In this document: positions 1-6,954 of the stretch, piece after piece
How the letters are laid out: every line of letters begins with the position of its first letter
How positions within the stretch are numbered: position 1 is the first letter of the stretch
Assembly: GCA_964250215.1 (NCBI GenBank)
Contig: CAXUEX010000097.1
Span: forward strand, 1 to 10,693
DNA: 10,693 bases
Reading direction: 5' to 3'
Source: DAIDJM01 sp964250215
GTDB taxonomy: Bacteria; Pseudomonadota; Alphaproteobacteria; Acetobacterales; Acetobacteraceae
Program-made: the position numbers and the translations under genes
The notes under the pieces: generated by a model
Database searches by the model: none
What the model saw: the letters and a program-made list of their open reading frames with translations, nothing else
Told to the model about the DNA's origin: nothing

Positions 1-25
1 GCCGCGCCCAGCGGAAATATTTTCC

Positions 26-2887
26 TCAATCCGCCGCTTCGGCATAATCCGCAACCGGCGCGCAATTGCACACCAGATTCCGGTCGCCGAACGCATTGTC
101 CACGCGCTTCACCGGCGGCCAGTATTTCGCCGTCGCAACAACGCCGCGCGGATACACCGCCTCGCGCCGTGCATAAGCGTGCGGCCACAAATCCGCCACC
201 GCTTCCTCCGCGGTATGCGGCGCATTCTTCAACACATTGTCGGCCCGATCCGCCCGCCCCTCGGCAATCGCCGCGATCTCCACGCGGATCGCAATCATCG
301 CGTCGCAGAACCGGTCGATCTCCGCCAGCGGCTCGCTCTCGGTCGGTTCCACCATCAGCGTCCCCGGCACCGGCCACGACATCGTCGGCGCGTGCAGCCC
401 GTAATCCTGCAGCCGCTTCGCAATATCCTCCACGCTCACCCCGGCCTCGGCCTGAAAATGCCGGCAATCCAGGATGCATTCATGCGCCACGTAGCCATCC
501 GCGCCAGTATAGAGAATCGGAAAATGCGGCCCGAGACGCGCAGCCACGTAATTGGCGCTCAGGATCGCCACCTCGGTCGCGCGCTTCAGCCCGGCCGCCC
601 CCATCATTCTTATGTAAGCGTAACTGATCGGCAGGATGCCAGCGCTGCCGAACGGCGCCGCCGCCACCGGGCCCACGCCGGTCTTCGGTCCCGCATCGGC
701 GCGGAACGGATGGTTCGGCAGATAGGGCGCCAGATGCGCCGCCACCGCGATCGGCCCCACGCCCGGGCCGCCGCCGCCATGCGGAATGCAGAACGTCTTG
801 TGCAGATTGAGGTGGCACACATCCGCGCCGATCACCGCCGGGCTCGTCAGCCCAAGCTGCGCGTTCAGATTCGCCCCATCCAGATAAACCTGCCCACCCA
901 CCGCATGCACGATGGCGCAGATGTCCCGGATCAACCCCTCGAAAACGCCATGCGTGCTCGGAAACGTCACCATCAGCGCCGCGATGCGGTCGTCGTAGCG
1001 CATCGCCTTTGCCTTCAAATCGGCCAGATCGATGTTGCCGCGCGCATCGCAGCCGATCACCACCACGGCCAGCCCCGCCATCGTGGCGCTCGCCGGGTTC
1101 GTGCCATGCGCGCTCGCCGGGATCAGGCAGATGTCGCGCTGCCCTTCGCCCTTCGCCGCGTGAAAGCCGCGGATCGCCAGCAGCCCCGCATATTCGCCCT
1201 GGCTGCCCGCATTCGGCTGCAAGCTCACCGCCGAAAATCCCGTCGCCGCCGCCAGCCAGCGCGAAAGCCGCTCCACCAGCGTGCTGTAGCCGCGCGTCTG
1301 GTCGGCCGGCGCGAACGGGTGGATGTCGGAAAATTCCGGCCAGGTGATCGGCATCATCTCGGCCGTCGCGTTCAGCTTCATGGTGCACGAACCCAGCGGA
1401 ATCATGCCGCGGTTCAGCGCGATGTCCCGGTCCTCGAGCTGTTTCAGATACCGCAGCATCGCGTGTTCGCTATGGTGCTGCGAAAACACCGGATGCCGCA
1501 GAATGCCGCTTCTGCGCGCCAGTTGCGGCGGCGCGATCGGCGCTTCCAAAGGCGCGCCCAGCACGTCGGCCAGCGCCTGCAATTCCGCATCCGTCACGGT
1601 CTCGTCGATCGCGATCGCCACGCCCGTCGCATCCAGCCGCCGCAGATTGAACCCGGCATCCAGCGCGCGCTGCAAAATCGCCTCCGCGCGCTCGCCCGCC
1701 TCAATCGCCACCGTGTCGAAAATATCGTCGTGCCGCAGCGAAAACCCCGCCCGCCGCGCCGACCCGGCCAGCCGCCGCGCCTGCCAGCTCACGCGCGAAG
1801 CGATGCGCCGCAATCCCTCCGGCCCGTGCCAGATCGCATAGAACGCCGCCATCACCGCCAGCAGCACCTGCGCCGTGCAGATATTGCTCGTCGCGCGCTC
1901 GCGCCGGATGTGCTGCTCGCGCGTCTGCAACGCCAGCCGCAGCGCCGGCTTTCCCGCCGCGTCCTGGCTCATGCCCACCAGCCGCCCCGGCATGTGCCGC
2001 TTGAACGCATCGCGCGTCGCCAGAAAGGCCGCGTGCGGCCCGCCGAAACCCATCGGCACGCCGAAACGCTGCGCGCTGCCCACCACCACGTCCGCGCCCA
2101 TCTCGCCCGGCGGCGTCAGCAACACCAGCGAAAGCAGATCGGCGGCCACGATCGCCAGCCCGCCGCCGCCATGCGCCGCCTCGATCTCCGCATGCAGCGC
2201 CCGCACTTCGCCCGACGTGCCGGGATATTGCAGCACCACGGCAAACGCGCCCGCCGCCGCCACCGCGCCCGCATCGCCCGGCGCAAACTCGACAATGTCC
2301 CAGCCCAACGGCCGGCCGCGCGTCTGCAGCACCGCGCGCGTCTGCGGATGCAGGTCCGCCGCCACCGCAACAATCGCCGATTTCGCCTTCGCCGCCGTGT
2401 GCGCCAGGCTCACCGCCTCGGCCACCGCCGTCGCCTCATCCAGCAGCGAGGCATTCGCCACGTCCATGCCGCAAAGATCGGTGATCAGCGTCTGGAAATT
2501 CAGCAAAGCCTCCAGCCGGCCTTGCGAAATCTCCGCCTGATACGGCGTATAGGCCGTGTACCAGCCGGGGTTCTCCAGCACGTTGCGCAAAATCACGGGC
2601 GGCGTGCGCGTGCCGTGGTAGCCGCAGCCGATCAAGCTGCGATAGCGCAGATTCTGTGCCGCCAGCGCCCGCAGCTCGGCCAGCATCGCGGCCTCGCCCA
2701 CCGGCGCCGGCAAATCCATCGCGCCGGAAAGCCGTATCGCGCCCGGAACTGTGCGGTCGGCGAGATCCTCCAGGCTGTCGGCCCCCACCTGCCGCAGCAT
2801 GATGCCGATCTCCTGCGGCGAAGGCCCGATATGCCGGGAAGCGAATGCCTCCTCCGCCACCTGGGAAAAATCCGCGCCGCCATCCAT
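26..2887 (-). CDS. gcvP: Glycine dehydrogenase (aminomethyl-transferring), P-protein of the glycine cleavage system
   Basis: This is the PLP enzyme that decarboxylates glycine and passes the aminomethyl group to the lipoyl arm of GcvH. The protein is 953 residues, the usual length of the single-chain form, with two tandem PLP-transferase-like halves. The N-terminus has the typical FASRHIGPSPQEI block. The second half carries GSCTMKLNATAEMMP (residues about 499-513) and NLHKTFCIPHGGGGPGVGP, in which K697 is the PLP Schiff-base lysine. I chose the ATG at 2887 because an AGGAG Shine-Dalgarno lies 8 bases upstream. A GTG six codons earlier (2905), overlapping the gcvH stop, is possible but has no such site. 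It is the last gene of the gcvT-gcvH-gcvP operon, with 14 bases between the gcvH stop and the ATG. I see no frameshift or missing motif. Confidence 0.98.
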   Translation of the reverse strand: MDGGADFSQVAEEAFASRHIGPSPQEIGIMLRQVGADSLEDLADRTVPGAIRLSGAMDLPAPVGEAAMLAELRALAAQNLRYRSLIGCGYHGTRTPPVILRNVLENPGWYTAYTPYQAEISQGRLEALLNFQTLITDLCGMDVANASLLDEATAVAEAVSLAHTAAKAKSAIVAVAADLHPQTRAVLQTRGRPLGWDIVEFAPGDAGAVAAAGAFAVVLQYPGTSGEVRALHAEIEAAHGGGGLAIVAADLLSLVLLTPPGEMGADVVVGSAQRFGVPMGFGGPHAAFLATRDAFKRHMPGRLVGMSQDAAGKPALRLALQTREQHIRRERATSNICTAQVLLAVMAAFYAIWHGPEGLRRIASRVSWQARRLAGSARRAGFSLRHDDIFDTVAIEAGERAEAILQRALDAGFNLRRLDATGVAIAIDETVTDAELQALADVLGAPLEAPIAPPQLARRSGILRHPVFSQHHSEHAMLRYLKQLEDRDIALNRGMIPLGSCTMKLNATAEMMPITWPEFSDIHPFAPADQTRGYSTLVERLSRWLAAATGFSAVSLQPNAGSQGEYAGLLAIRGFHAAKGEGQRDICLIPASAHGTNPASATMAGLAVVVIGCDARGNIDLADLKAKAMRYDDRIAALMVTFPSTHGVFEGLIRDICAIVHAVGGQVYLDGANLNAQLGLTSPAVIGADVCHLNLHKTFCIPHGGGGPGVGPIAVAAHLAPYLPNHPFRADAGPKTGVGPVAAAPFGSAGILPISYAYIRMMGAAGLKRATEVAILSANYVAARLGPHFPILYTGADGYVAHECILDCRHFQAEAGVSVEDIAKRLQDYGLHAPTMSWPVPGTLMVEPTESEPLAEIDRFCDAMIAIRVEIAAIAEGRADRADNVLKNAPHTAEEAVADLWPHAYARREAVYPRGVVATAKYWPPVKRVDNAFGDRNLVCNCAPVADYAEAAD

Positions 2888-2895
2888 GCAAGCTG

Positions 2896-2900
2896 CTCCT
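2896..2900 (-). promoter_or_regulatory. Ribosome binding site of gcvP
   Basis: AGGAG on the minus strand lies 8 bases before the ATG at 2887, just after the gcvH stop codon. It favours that ATG over the GTG at 2905 as the gcvP start. Confidence 0.75.
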
Positions 2901-2901
2901 G

Positions 2902-3279
2902 TCACAGCGTCTCCAGAAAGGCCTCGTACGCCTCGCTATCCAGAAGCTGCTCGAAATTCGCCTCGTCGTCCGGCTCCATCCGCCAGAACCAGCCCTCGCC
3001 GCCGGCATCGCGGTTGATCAACCCGGGATCCTCCACGATGGCCTCGTTCACCTCGGCAATGCGGCCCGCCAGCGGCGCGAACACGTCGTTCGCCGCCTTC
3101 GTGCTCTCCACCGTGGCGCAGGATTCGCCCTCCGCCACCTCCCGATCCACGGTCGGCAATTCGACGAACACGATGTCGCCCAGCGCCTCCTGCGCGTGGT
3201 CGGTAATGCCCACCGTGAGCGTGCCGTCGTCTTCCAGGCGCACCCATTCGTGGTCTTTCGTGAAGCGTGTCTCGGCCAT
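2902..3279 (-). CDS. gcvH: Glycine cleavage system H protein (lipoyl carrier)
   Basis: GcvH is the small carrier that shuttles the aminomethyl group from P-protein to T-protein and the reduced lipoamide to L-protein. The 125-residue length is normal. It begins MAETRFTKDHEWVRLEDDG, the usual H-protein opening. The lipoylation site is K61 in ATVESTKAANDVFAPLAG, matching the conserved ES(V/T)K pattern. The end (GEGWFWRMEP, then the LDSEAYEAFLETL tail) is also typical. The ATG at 3279 has a GAGGA Shine-Dalgarno 6 bases upstream that directly follows the gcvT stop at 3290. Because gcvT is frameshifted, this frame is open upstream as far as 4311, but the N-terminus, the ribosome site and the protein length all support a separate gcvH starting here. 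Confidence 0.97.
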   Translation of the reverse strand: MAETRFTKDHEWVRLEDDGTLTVGITDHAQEALGDIVFVELPTVDREVAEGESCATVESTKAANDVFAPLAGRIAEVNEAIVEDPGLINRDAGGEGWFWRMEPDDEANFEQLLDSEAYEAFLETL

Positions 3280-3289
3280 GGCGGGTCCT

Positions 3290-4371
3290 CTAGCGAGCGA
3301 AACGGTGGGGAACGAACGGCAGGGGCACAATCCGCGCCGGCAACACCTGGCCCCGCACCCGCAAGCCCAATGGGGTGCCCTCGGTTGCCAGATCCCGCCG
3401 CACGTACCCCATCGCAACCGGCCCGCCCAACGCCGGCGCATAGCCGCCCGACGTAATCGTGCCGGCCTCGGTGCCGTCCGTCGCCGAAATCCCGGTTGGC
3501 GCCCGCGCGATCGCCTTGCCCTCCGGCCGCAGCCCCACCCGCCGCCGCGCCGGCCCGTGCGCCAGTTGGTCGGCAATCGGCACCGCGCCCGGAAAATCCC
3601 GCGCCGCTTGCCGATCGTCCAGGAAAGCCCCGCCTCCACCGGCGTGGTGATCTCGTCGATGTCGTGGCCATACAGGCAAAGCCCCGCCTCCAGCCGCAAC
3701 GTATCGCGCGCCGCCAGCCCCGCCGGCATCACGCCCGGTTCGGCCAGCAGCAGCTCGGCGATTTCGGCGGCGCGTTCCACGGGCACCGAAATCTCGAACC
3801 CGTCCTCGCCCGTGTAGCCGCTGCGGCTCGCCCAGCACGCCACCCCGCCGAGCCGGATTTCGGCCAAGCCCAGAAACGGCAGCGCCCGCACCTCCGGCGC
3901 ATGGCGCGCCAGGATTTCCGCCGCCGCCGGCCCCTGCAGCGCCAGCAGCCCCCGATCCAGCATCTCCGCCGCGCCATCGCCCAAATGCGCCCGCAGATAC
4001 GCCATATCCGCCTCCGCCCGCGCCGCGTTCACGATCAGCAGCAGATGGCTGCCCCAGTTCGCCACCATGATGTCGTCAATAATGCCGCCGGCCTCGTTCA
4101 GCAGCAGCGTGTAGCGCTGCCGGAACGGCGCGAGCCCCGCGATATCGCCCGGCACCAGCGTCTCCAGCGCGGCGGCCGCGCCGGCGCCGGAAAGCACCAC
4201 CTGCCCCATATGCGAAACATCGAACAGCGCCGCCCGCGTGCGCGCCGCCGCGTGCTCCGCCAGCGTGCCGGCAAACTGCACCGGCAACGACCAGCCGGCG
4301 AACGCCACCATGCGCGCGCCCAGGCGGCGATGCAGCGCATCGAGCGGCGAAAACTTGAGATCGTCGGACAG
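3290..4371 (-). pseudogene. gcvT: Aminomethyltransferase (T-protein), gene interrupted by a one-base frameshift
   Basis: GcvT takes the aminomethyl group from GcvH to tetrahydrofolate, releasing ammonia. The family match is clear: DLKFSPLDALHRRLGARMV at the start, then FDVSHMGQV, YTGEDGFEI and RDTLRLEAGLCLYGHDID. The C-terminal domain has ITSGGYAPALGGPVAMGYV and ends FVPHRFAR. These blocks lie in two frames. The first frame runs to GLSWTIGKRR (down to 3601). From DFPGAVP at 3598 onward the homology is in another frame. One base missing within the CCC at 3598-3600 explains this; restoring it would give about 360 residues, the normal size. The start is also unclear. Conserved sequence begins before the in-frame ATG at 4311, and the only in-frame candidate there is a CTG at 4371 with GGAG 8 bases upstream. 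The first ATG after the riboswitch (4394) is out of frame by one base. The gene is either truly broken or carries sequence errors. Confidence 0.92.
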
Positions 4372-4420
4372 AGGCTCGGCTCCGGGGTCAGCATGGCGCC
4401 GGTTGCCCGGCTTGGGCCGA

Positions 4421-4605
4421 CCCCCCTCTGTCGTGGAACCTGAGAGATTCAGGCGCGGCTGCGCCCTTACTCCGTCGGTGCGGCGCCACCGGCGCCGGCT
4501 CTCCAGAGATCCCGGTCTCCCGCGCGGTCCTTTGTGCCTGAGCGTTTCCGGGGGCCGGTTGCGCCTTCGGCGGCGGCCGCATGGGCCGCTGCTCTCCCGC
4601 TTGGG
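4421..4605 (-). ncRNA. Tandem glycine riboswitch controlling the gcv operon
   Basis: Two glycine aptamers stand in tandem in the gcvT leader. Aptamer 1 (about 4605-4509) has GCGGGAGAGC, GCCGAAGGCGCAACC, CGCTCAGGCACAAAGGACC and a closing GGG that pairs with CCC at 4605-4603. After a very short linker, aptamer 2 (about 4508-4421) has CTGGAGAGCC, CACCGACGGAGTAAGG, ATCTCTCAGGTTCC and ACGACAGAGGGGG. The GGAGAG ... CTCAGG ... GACAGAGG order is the hallmark of the glycine (gcvT) riboswitch. In known cases glycine binding turns the downstream cleavage genes on. The 3' edge is 26 bases before the ATG at 4394. I see only a weak GC hairpin between the aptamer and the gene, so the expression platform (terminator or ribosome-site masking) is not decided. 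Confidence 0.95.
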
Positions 4606-4623
4606 ATGTATCGAGACAGCGTC

Positions 4624-4652
4624 ACTATGGCCGCGGCTTCAAGCGCGCGCAA
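4624..4652 (-). promoter_or_regulatory. Candidate promoter of the gcv riboswitch-operon
   Basis: On the minus strand TTGCGC (4652-4647) and CATAGT (4629-4624) are separated by 17 bases. This resembles a housekeeping sigma-70-type promoter about 20 bases before aptamer 1, which is where a leader promoter should be. The -35 box begins directly after the hairpin that ends the upstream gene. The -10 match is moderate. Confidence 0.45.
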
Positions 4653-4678
4653 GCGATTCGGCGCGATCGCCGAACCGC
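4653..4678 (-). terminator. Terminator-like hairpin after the exported-protein gene
   Basis: An 11-base-pair stem (GCGGTTCGGCG / CGCCGAATCGC, one G-U pair) closes a four-base loop, 14 bases after the stop of the exported-protein gene. It is followed by TTGCGCGCGCTT rather than a true T-run, so it is a weak intrinsic terminator at best. It lies between two transcription units, which suits that role. Confidence 0.45.
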
Positions 4679-4692
4679 TGCGCGCGCCCGTC

Positions 4693-5655
4693 TCAGTTCG
4701 ACTCGGTAAAGCCGATCGACGGCGTGCCGCCGCCACTGGTGCCGCACGAACCGAGATTGAGGTTGTTTGTCTCGCCCGTGGTGCCGTCGTTCGCCGCGCA
4801 TTGCGGCGCGGCACTGCTGCCATCGGCCAGCGCGATGCCCACCGTAACATGCGAACCGCGATTGAACTTCGCGGCCGAGCCGCCGCCATCGCCCACCACG
4901 TTGTATTCCGATTGCGTCCACGCGGTGGCAAGGTCCACCACGCTGTCCGCACCGGTGGTGGTGTAGGCATTCGTGGCGGTGGTGAACGTCATGGTGTCGG
5001 TGCCGTTGCGCACGGCGCTGCCGGTGACGCTGAGATTGCCGAGTTGCGTGATCGCCTCCTGCGGCGCGCCCACCGCGGCGCTGTTCTTATAACAACTGCC
5101 GGAATACGACATCCAGCCCCCCGAGGGGCAGCGATTGCCGTAATTGATCAGCCAATACTGCATGAACGCGGCCTGCGAGCTGCTGGAATAGACAAACTGC
5201 TCCCACGTGAGGCAGTTCGCACCGCCGCCATTGCAGCCGGCCGTGTGCATGAAGCCGGAATTGAGCTGCAACGAATAGATGTTCGCACCGCCGCCATAAC
5301 CGTGCTCGCTCTTCACGCCGCTCACCGCCGGAAACGACCCCAGCGCCGAACCGGTGAGCGTGGCAGTAACGGCCGCGTAATCATGGCCGTTGCCGGTGGT
5401 CTGCGCGCCATGGCCGTTGCGCGGCAAATACGGGCGCAGCGGTGCTGCGATGCAGGCAACCGGCTGCCACTGCGTGCTGGGGAACGCGGCGTGAAAACAG
5501 CCCGTGCCCGGCACCGCTGTGCGCGCGATCTCCGCGTGCCAAGCAGCCAGCGCCGCTGCTGGGGGCGCCGCGGCGGCCGGCGTGGCAAACCCGGCCGTCA
5601 ATGCCGCCAGCGCGGTGGCGCACAACATACCCGAAAATGGGATAACAATTCGCAT
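4693..5655 (-). CDS. Exported cysteine-containing protein of unknown function
   Basis: I cannot assign a function. The 320-residue protein starts with a Sec-type signal peptide: MRIVIP, a hydrophobic stretch (about residues 7-24), then TPAAAA-PP with likely cleavage near residue 30. The mature part has eight cysteines (C53, C68, C141, C148, C176, C188, C286, C304), enough for four disulfides in the periplasm or outside the cell. It is rich in Gly, Ser, Thr and Asn, with no further membrane span. Landmarks such as GNGHDY, QFVYSSSS, FMQYWLI, CYKNSAA, EYNVVGDGGGS and the end GFTESN resemble, from memory, a scattered family of secreted hypothetical proteins in proteobacteria and other phyla. A GAGGAA ribosome site lies 9 bases before the ATG. 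The gene is separated from glf by 138 bases and from the gcv operon by a hairpin, so it is probably monocistronic. It could be a binding or cell-surface protein; no catalytic motif is evident. Confidence 0.85.
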   Translation of the reverse strand: MRIVIPFSGMLCATALAALTAGFATPAAAAPPAAALAAWHAEIARTAVPGTGCFHAAFPSTQWQPVACIAAPLRPYLPRNGHGAQTTGNGHDYAAVTATLTGSALGSFPAVSGVKSEHGYGGGANIYSLQLNSGFMHTAGCNGGGANCLTWEQFVYSSSSQAAFMQYWLINYGNRCPSGGWMSYSGSCYKNSAAVGAPQEAITQLGNLSVTGSAVRNGTDTMTFTTATNAYTTTGADSVVDLATAWTQSEYNVVGDGGGSAAKFNRGSHVTVGIALADGSSAAPQCAANDGTTGETNNLNLGSCGTSGGGTPSIGFTESN

Positions 5656-5793
5656 GGCAAACGCTTCCTCTTCCCCGTTGAGGTTGCGCTCTGTCCCACC
5701 CGGCTGCGCACAGCCGGCATTTCCCGGCGCAACGAGCGCACCTTAACGTGCGAATTTGCAAACTTGCAACCGGCGATTGCCGGCAAGCGCCGT
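5656..5793 (-). other. Hairpin-rich intergenic leader between glf and the exported-protein gene
   Basis: This non-coding stretch holds three inverted repeats: CCGGC-AATC-GCCGG (5783-5770), CGCAC-GTTAAG-GTGCG (5752-5737) and CCGGCTG-TGCG-CAGCCGG (5717-5700). It also has two copies of the palindrome TTGCAA two bases apart (5769-5764 and 5761-5756). The first hairpin, 10 bases after the glf stop, may be a weak terminator. The spaced TTGCAA pair could be an operator or part of a promoter, but I find no convincing -10 box. The leader ends with the GAGGAA ribosome site (5670-5665). Confidence 0.5.
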
Positions 5794-6954
5794 TCAAGCC
5801 GCCCGTTGTTCGGCCCGGCCCAAAGTCGATGTCTCGAACGCTTTCAGCGCCGCGCCGATCGCCTGGTGCATATCCAAATACCGGTAGGTGCCGAGCCTGC
5901 CGCCGAAAACCACATTCGGCTCCATGGCGGCCAACGCCGCATAGGCCTGATAGCGGTCCGCATCGGCTTTCGTGTCGATCGGATAATACGGCTCGTCCGC
6001 GCGCGCCGCGAACCGGGAATATTCGCGCATGATCAGCGTGCGGTCCTGCCGATACCGCCGCTCCGGATGCAGATGCCGGAATTCGTGGATGCGCGTGAAC
6101 CGCACGTCCGGATCGGGATAGTTCACCACCGCGGTGCCCTGGAAGTCCCCCACCGGCAGCCGCTCGAGTTCGAAATCCAGCGTCCGCCAGCCCAGCGCGC
6201 CGTGGCGATAGCCGAAATACCGGTCGATCGGGCCCGTGTACACAATCCGCGCCTCGGGGTGCAGGGCAGGGCGCAGATCGAAGAAATCGCAGTCGCAGAC
6301 GGCATGAATCTTGGGGTGCGCGTATATGCGTTCGAAAATTGCATGATACCCGTCCAGCGGCAGTCCTTCGTAGAGATCGCCGAAATAGAAATCGTTGTAA
6401 TTCAGCCGCACCGGCAACCGCTTGATCGTCTCGGCCGGCAGCAGCCGCGGATCCGTCTCCCACTGCTTCGCCGTGTAGAAGCGAATGAACGCCTCATACA
6501 GCTCGCGCCCGATCTGCGATACCGCCTTGTCCTCCAGATTGTCCGGCCGCTCGATGCCCGCTTCCGCCACTTTCGCCGCCACAAAATCCGCGGCTTCGCC
6601 GGGCGTGAGATCGGTGCCGAAGAACGCGTTCAGCGTCATCAGATTGATCGGCATCGTGTACATGCGGCCGCGATGCCGGCTCAGCACGCGGTGCCGGTAA
6701 TTCGTGAAGCGGCTGAAGCGATTGATCCAGTGCCAAACCGGCTCGCTGGAAGTATGGAACAGATGCGTGCCGTAGCGGTGATACTCGATGCCGGTTTCGG
6801 CGTCGGTCTCGGAAAAACTGTTGCCGCCCAGATGTCCCCGTCGCTCCACCACCAGCACGGCCTCGCCAAGCTCGCTGGCGATGCGCTCCGCCATCACCGC
6901 GCCGAAAAAGCCGCTGCCCACCACAACATGGCGAAAATCCCCGGCGCCGATCAT
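5794..6954 (-). CDS. glf: UDP-galactopyranose mutase
   Basis: This flavoenzyme interconverts UDP-galactopyranose and UDP-galactofuranose in the cytoplasm, supplying the furanose donor for surface polysaccharides. The protein is 386 residues, normal for the bacterial family. The FAD-binding Rossmann motif is VVVGSGFFGAVMAERIA (residues 10-26). The family blocks YTAKQWETDP (W165) and IKRLPVRLNYNDFYFGD (R183) follow; the latter arginine aligns with a substrate-binding arginine of characterised enzymes. REYSRF, DEPYYPIDT and the near-terminal FGGRLGTYRYLDMHQ (R353, Y358) complete the active-site set. The ATG overlaps the stop of the upstream gene as ATGA, so translation is probably coupled. As the last gene of the polysaccharide block, it implies that one of the neighbouring glycosyltransferases uses galactofuranose. 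No defect is seen. Confidence 0.97.
   Translation of the reverse strand: MIGAGDFRHVVVGSGFFGAVMAERIASELGEAVLVVERRGHLGGNSFSETDAETGIEYHRYGTHLFHTSSEPVWHWINRFSRFTNYRHRVLSRHRGRMYTMPINLMTLNAFFGTDLTPGEAADFVAAKVAEAGIERPDNLEDKAVSQIGRELYEAFIRFYTAKQWETDPRLLPAETIKRLPVRLNYNDFYFGDLYEGLPLDGYHAIFERIYAHPKIHAVCDCDFFDLRPALHPEARIVYTGPIDRYFGYRHGALGWRTLDFELERLPVGDFQGTAVVNYPDPDVRFTRIHEFRHLHPERRYRQDRTLIMREYSRFAARADEPYYPIDTKADADRYQAYAALAAMEPNVVFGGRLGTYRYLDMHQAIGAALKAFETSTLGRAEQRAA

Noticed and set aside
13..25. GGAAA-TAT-TTTCC inverted repeat just after the gcvP stop, as a terminator
   Set aside because: The stem is only five pairs, AT-rich, and lacks a following T-run; the window ends too soon to judge.
3590..3610. 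Programmed ribosomal frameshift rescuing gcvT
   Set aside because: The site CGCGGGATTTTC is not a standard slippery heptamer, I see no evident downstream stimulator, and gcvT is not known to use frameshifting.
179..3817. Very long plus-strand open frame (about 1212 codons) opposite gcvP, gcvH and gcvT
   Set aside because: It is antisense to three clear gcv genes, is extremely rich in Arg, His and Pro, and has no domain; it arises from codon bias in GC-rich DNA.
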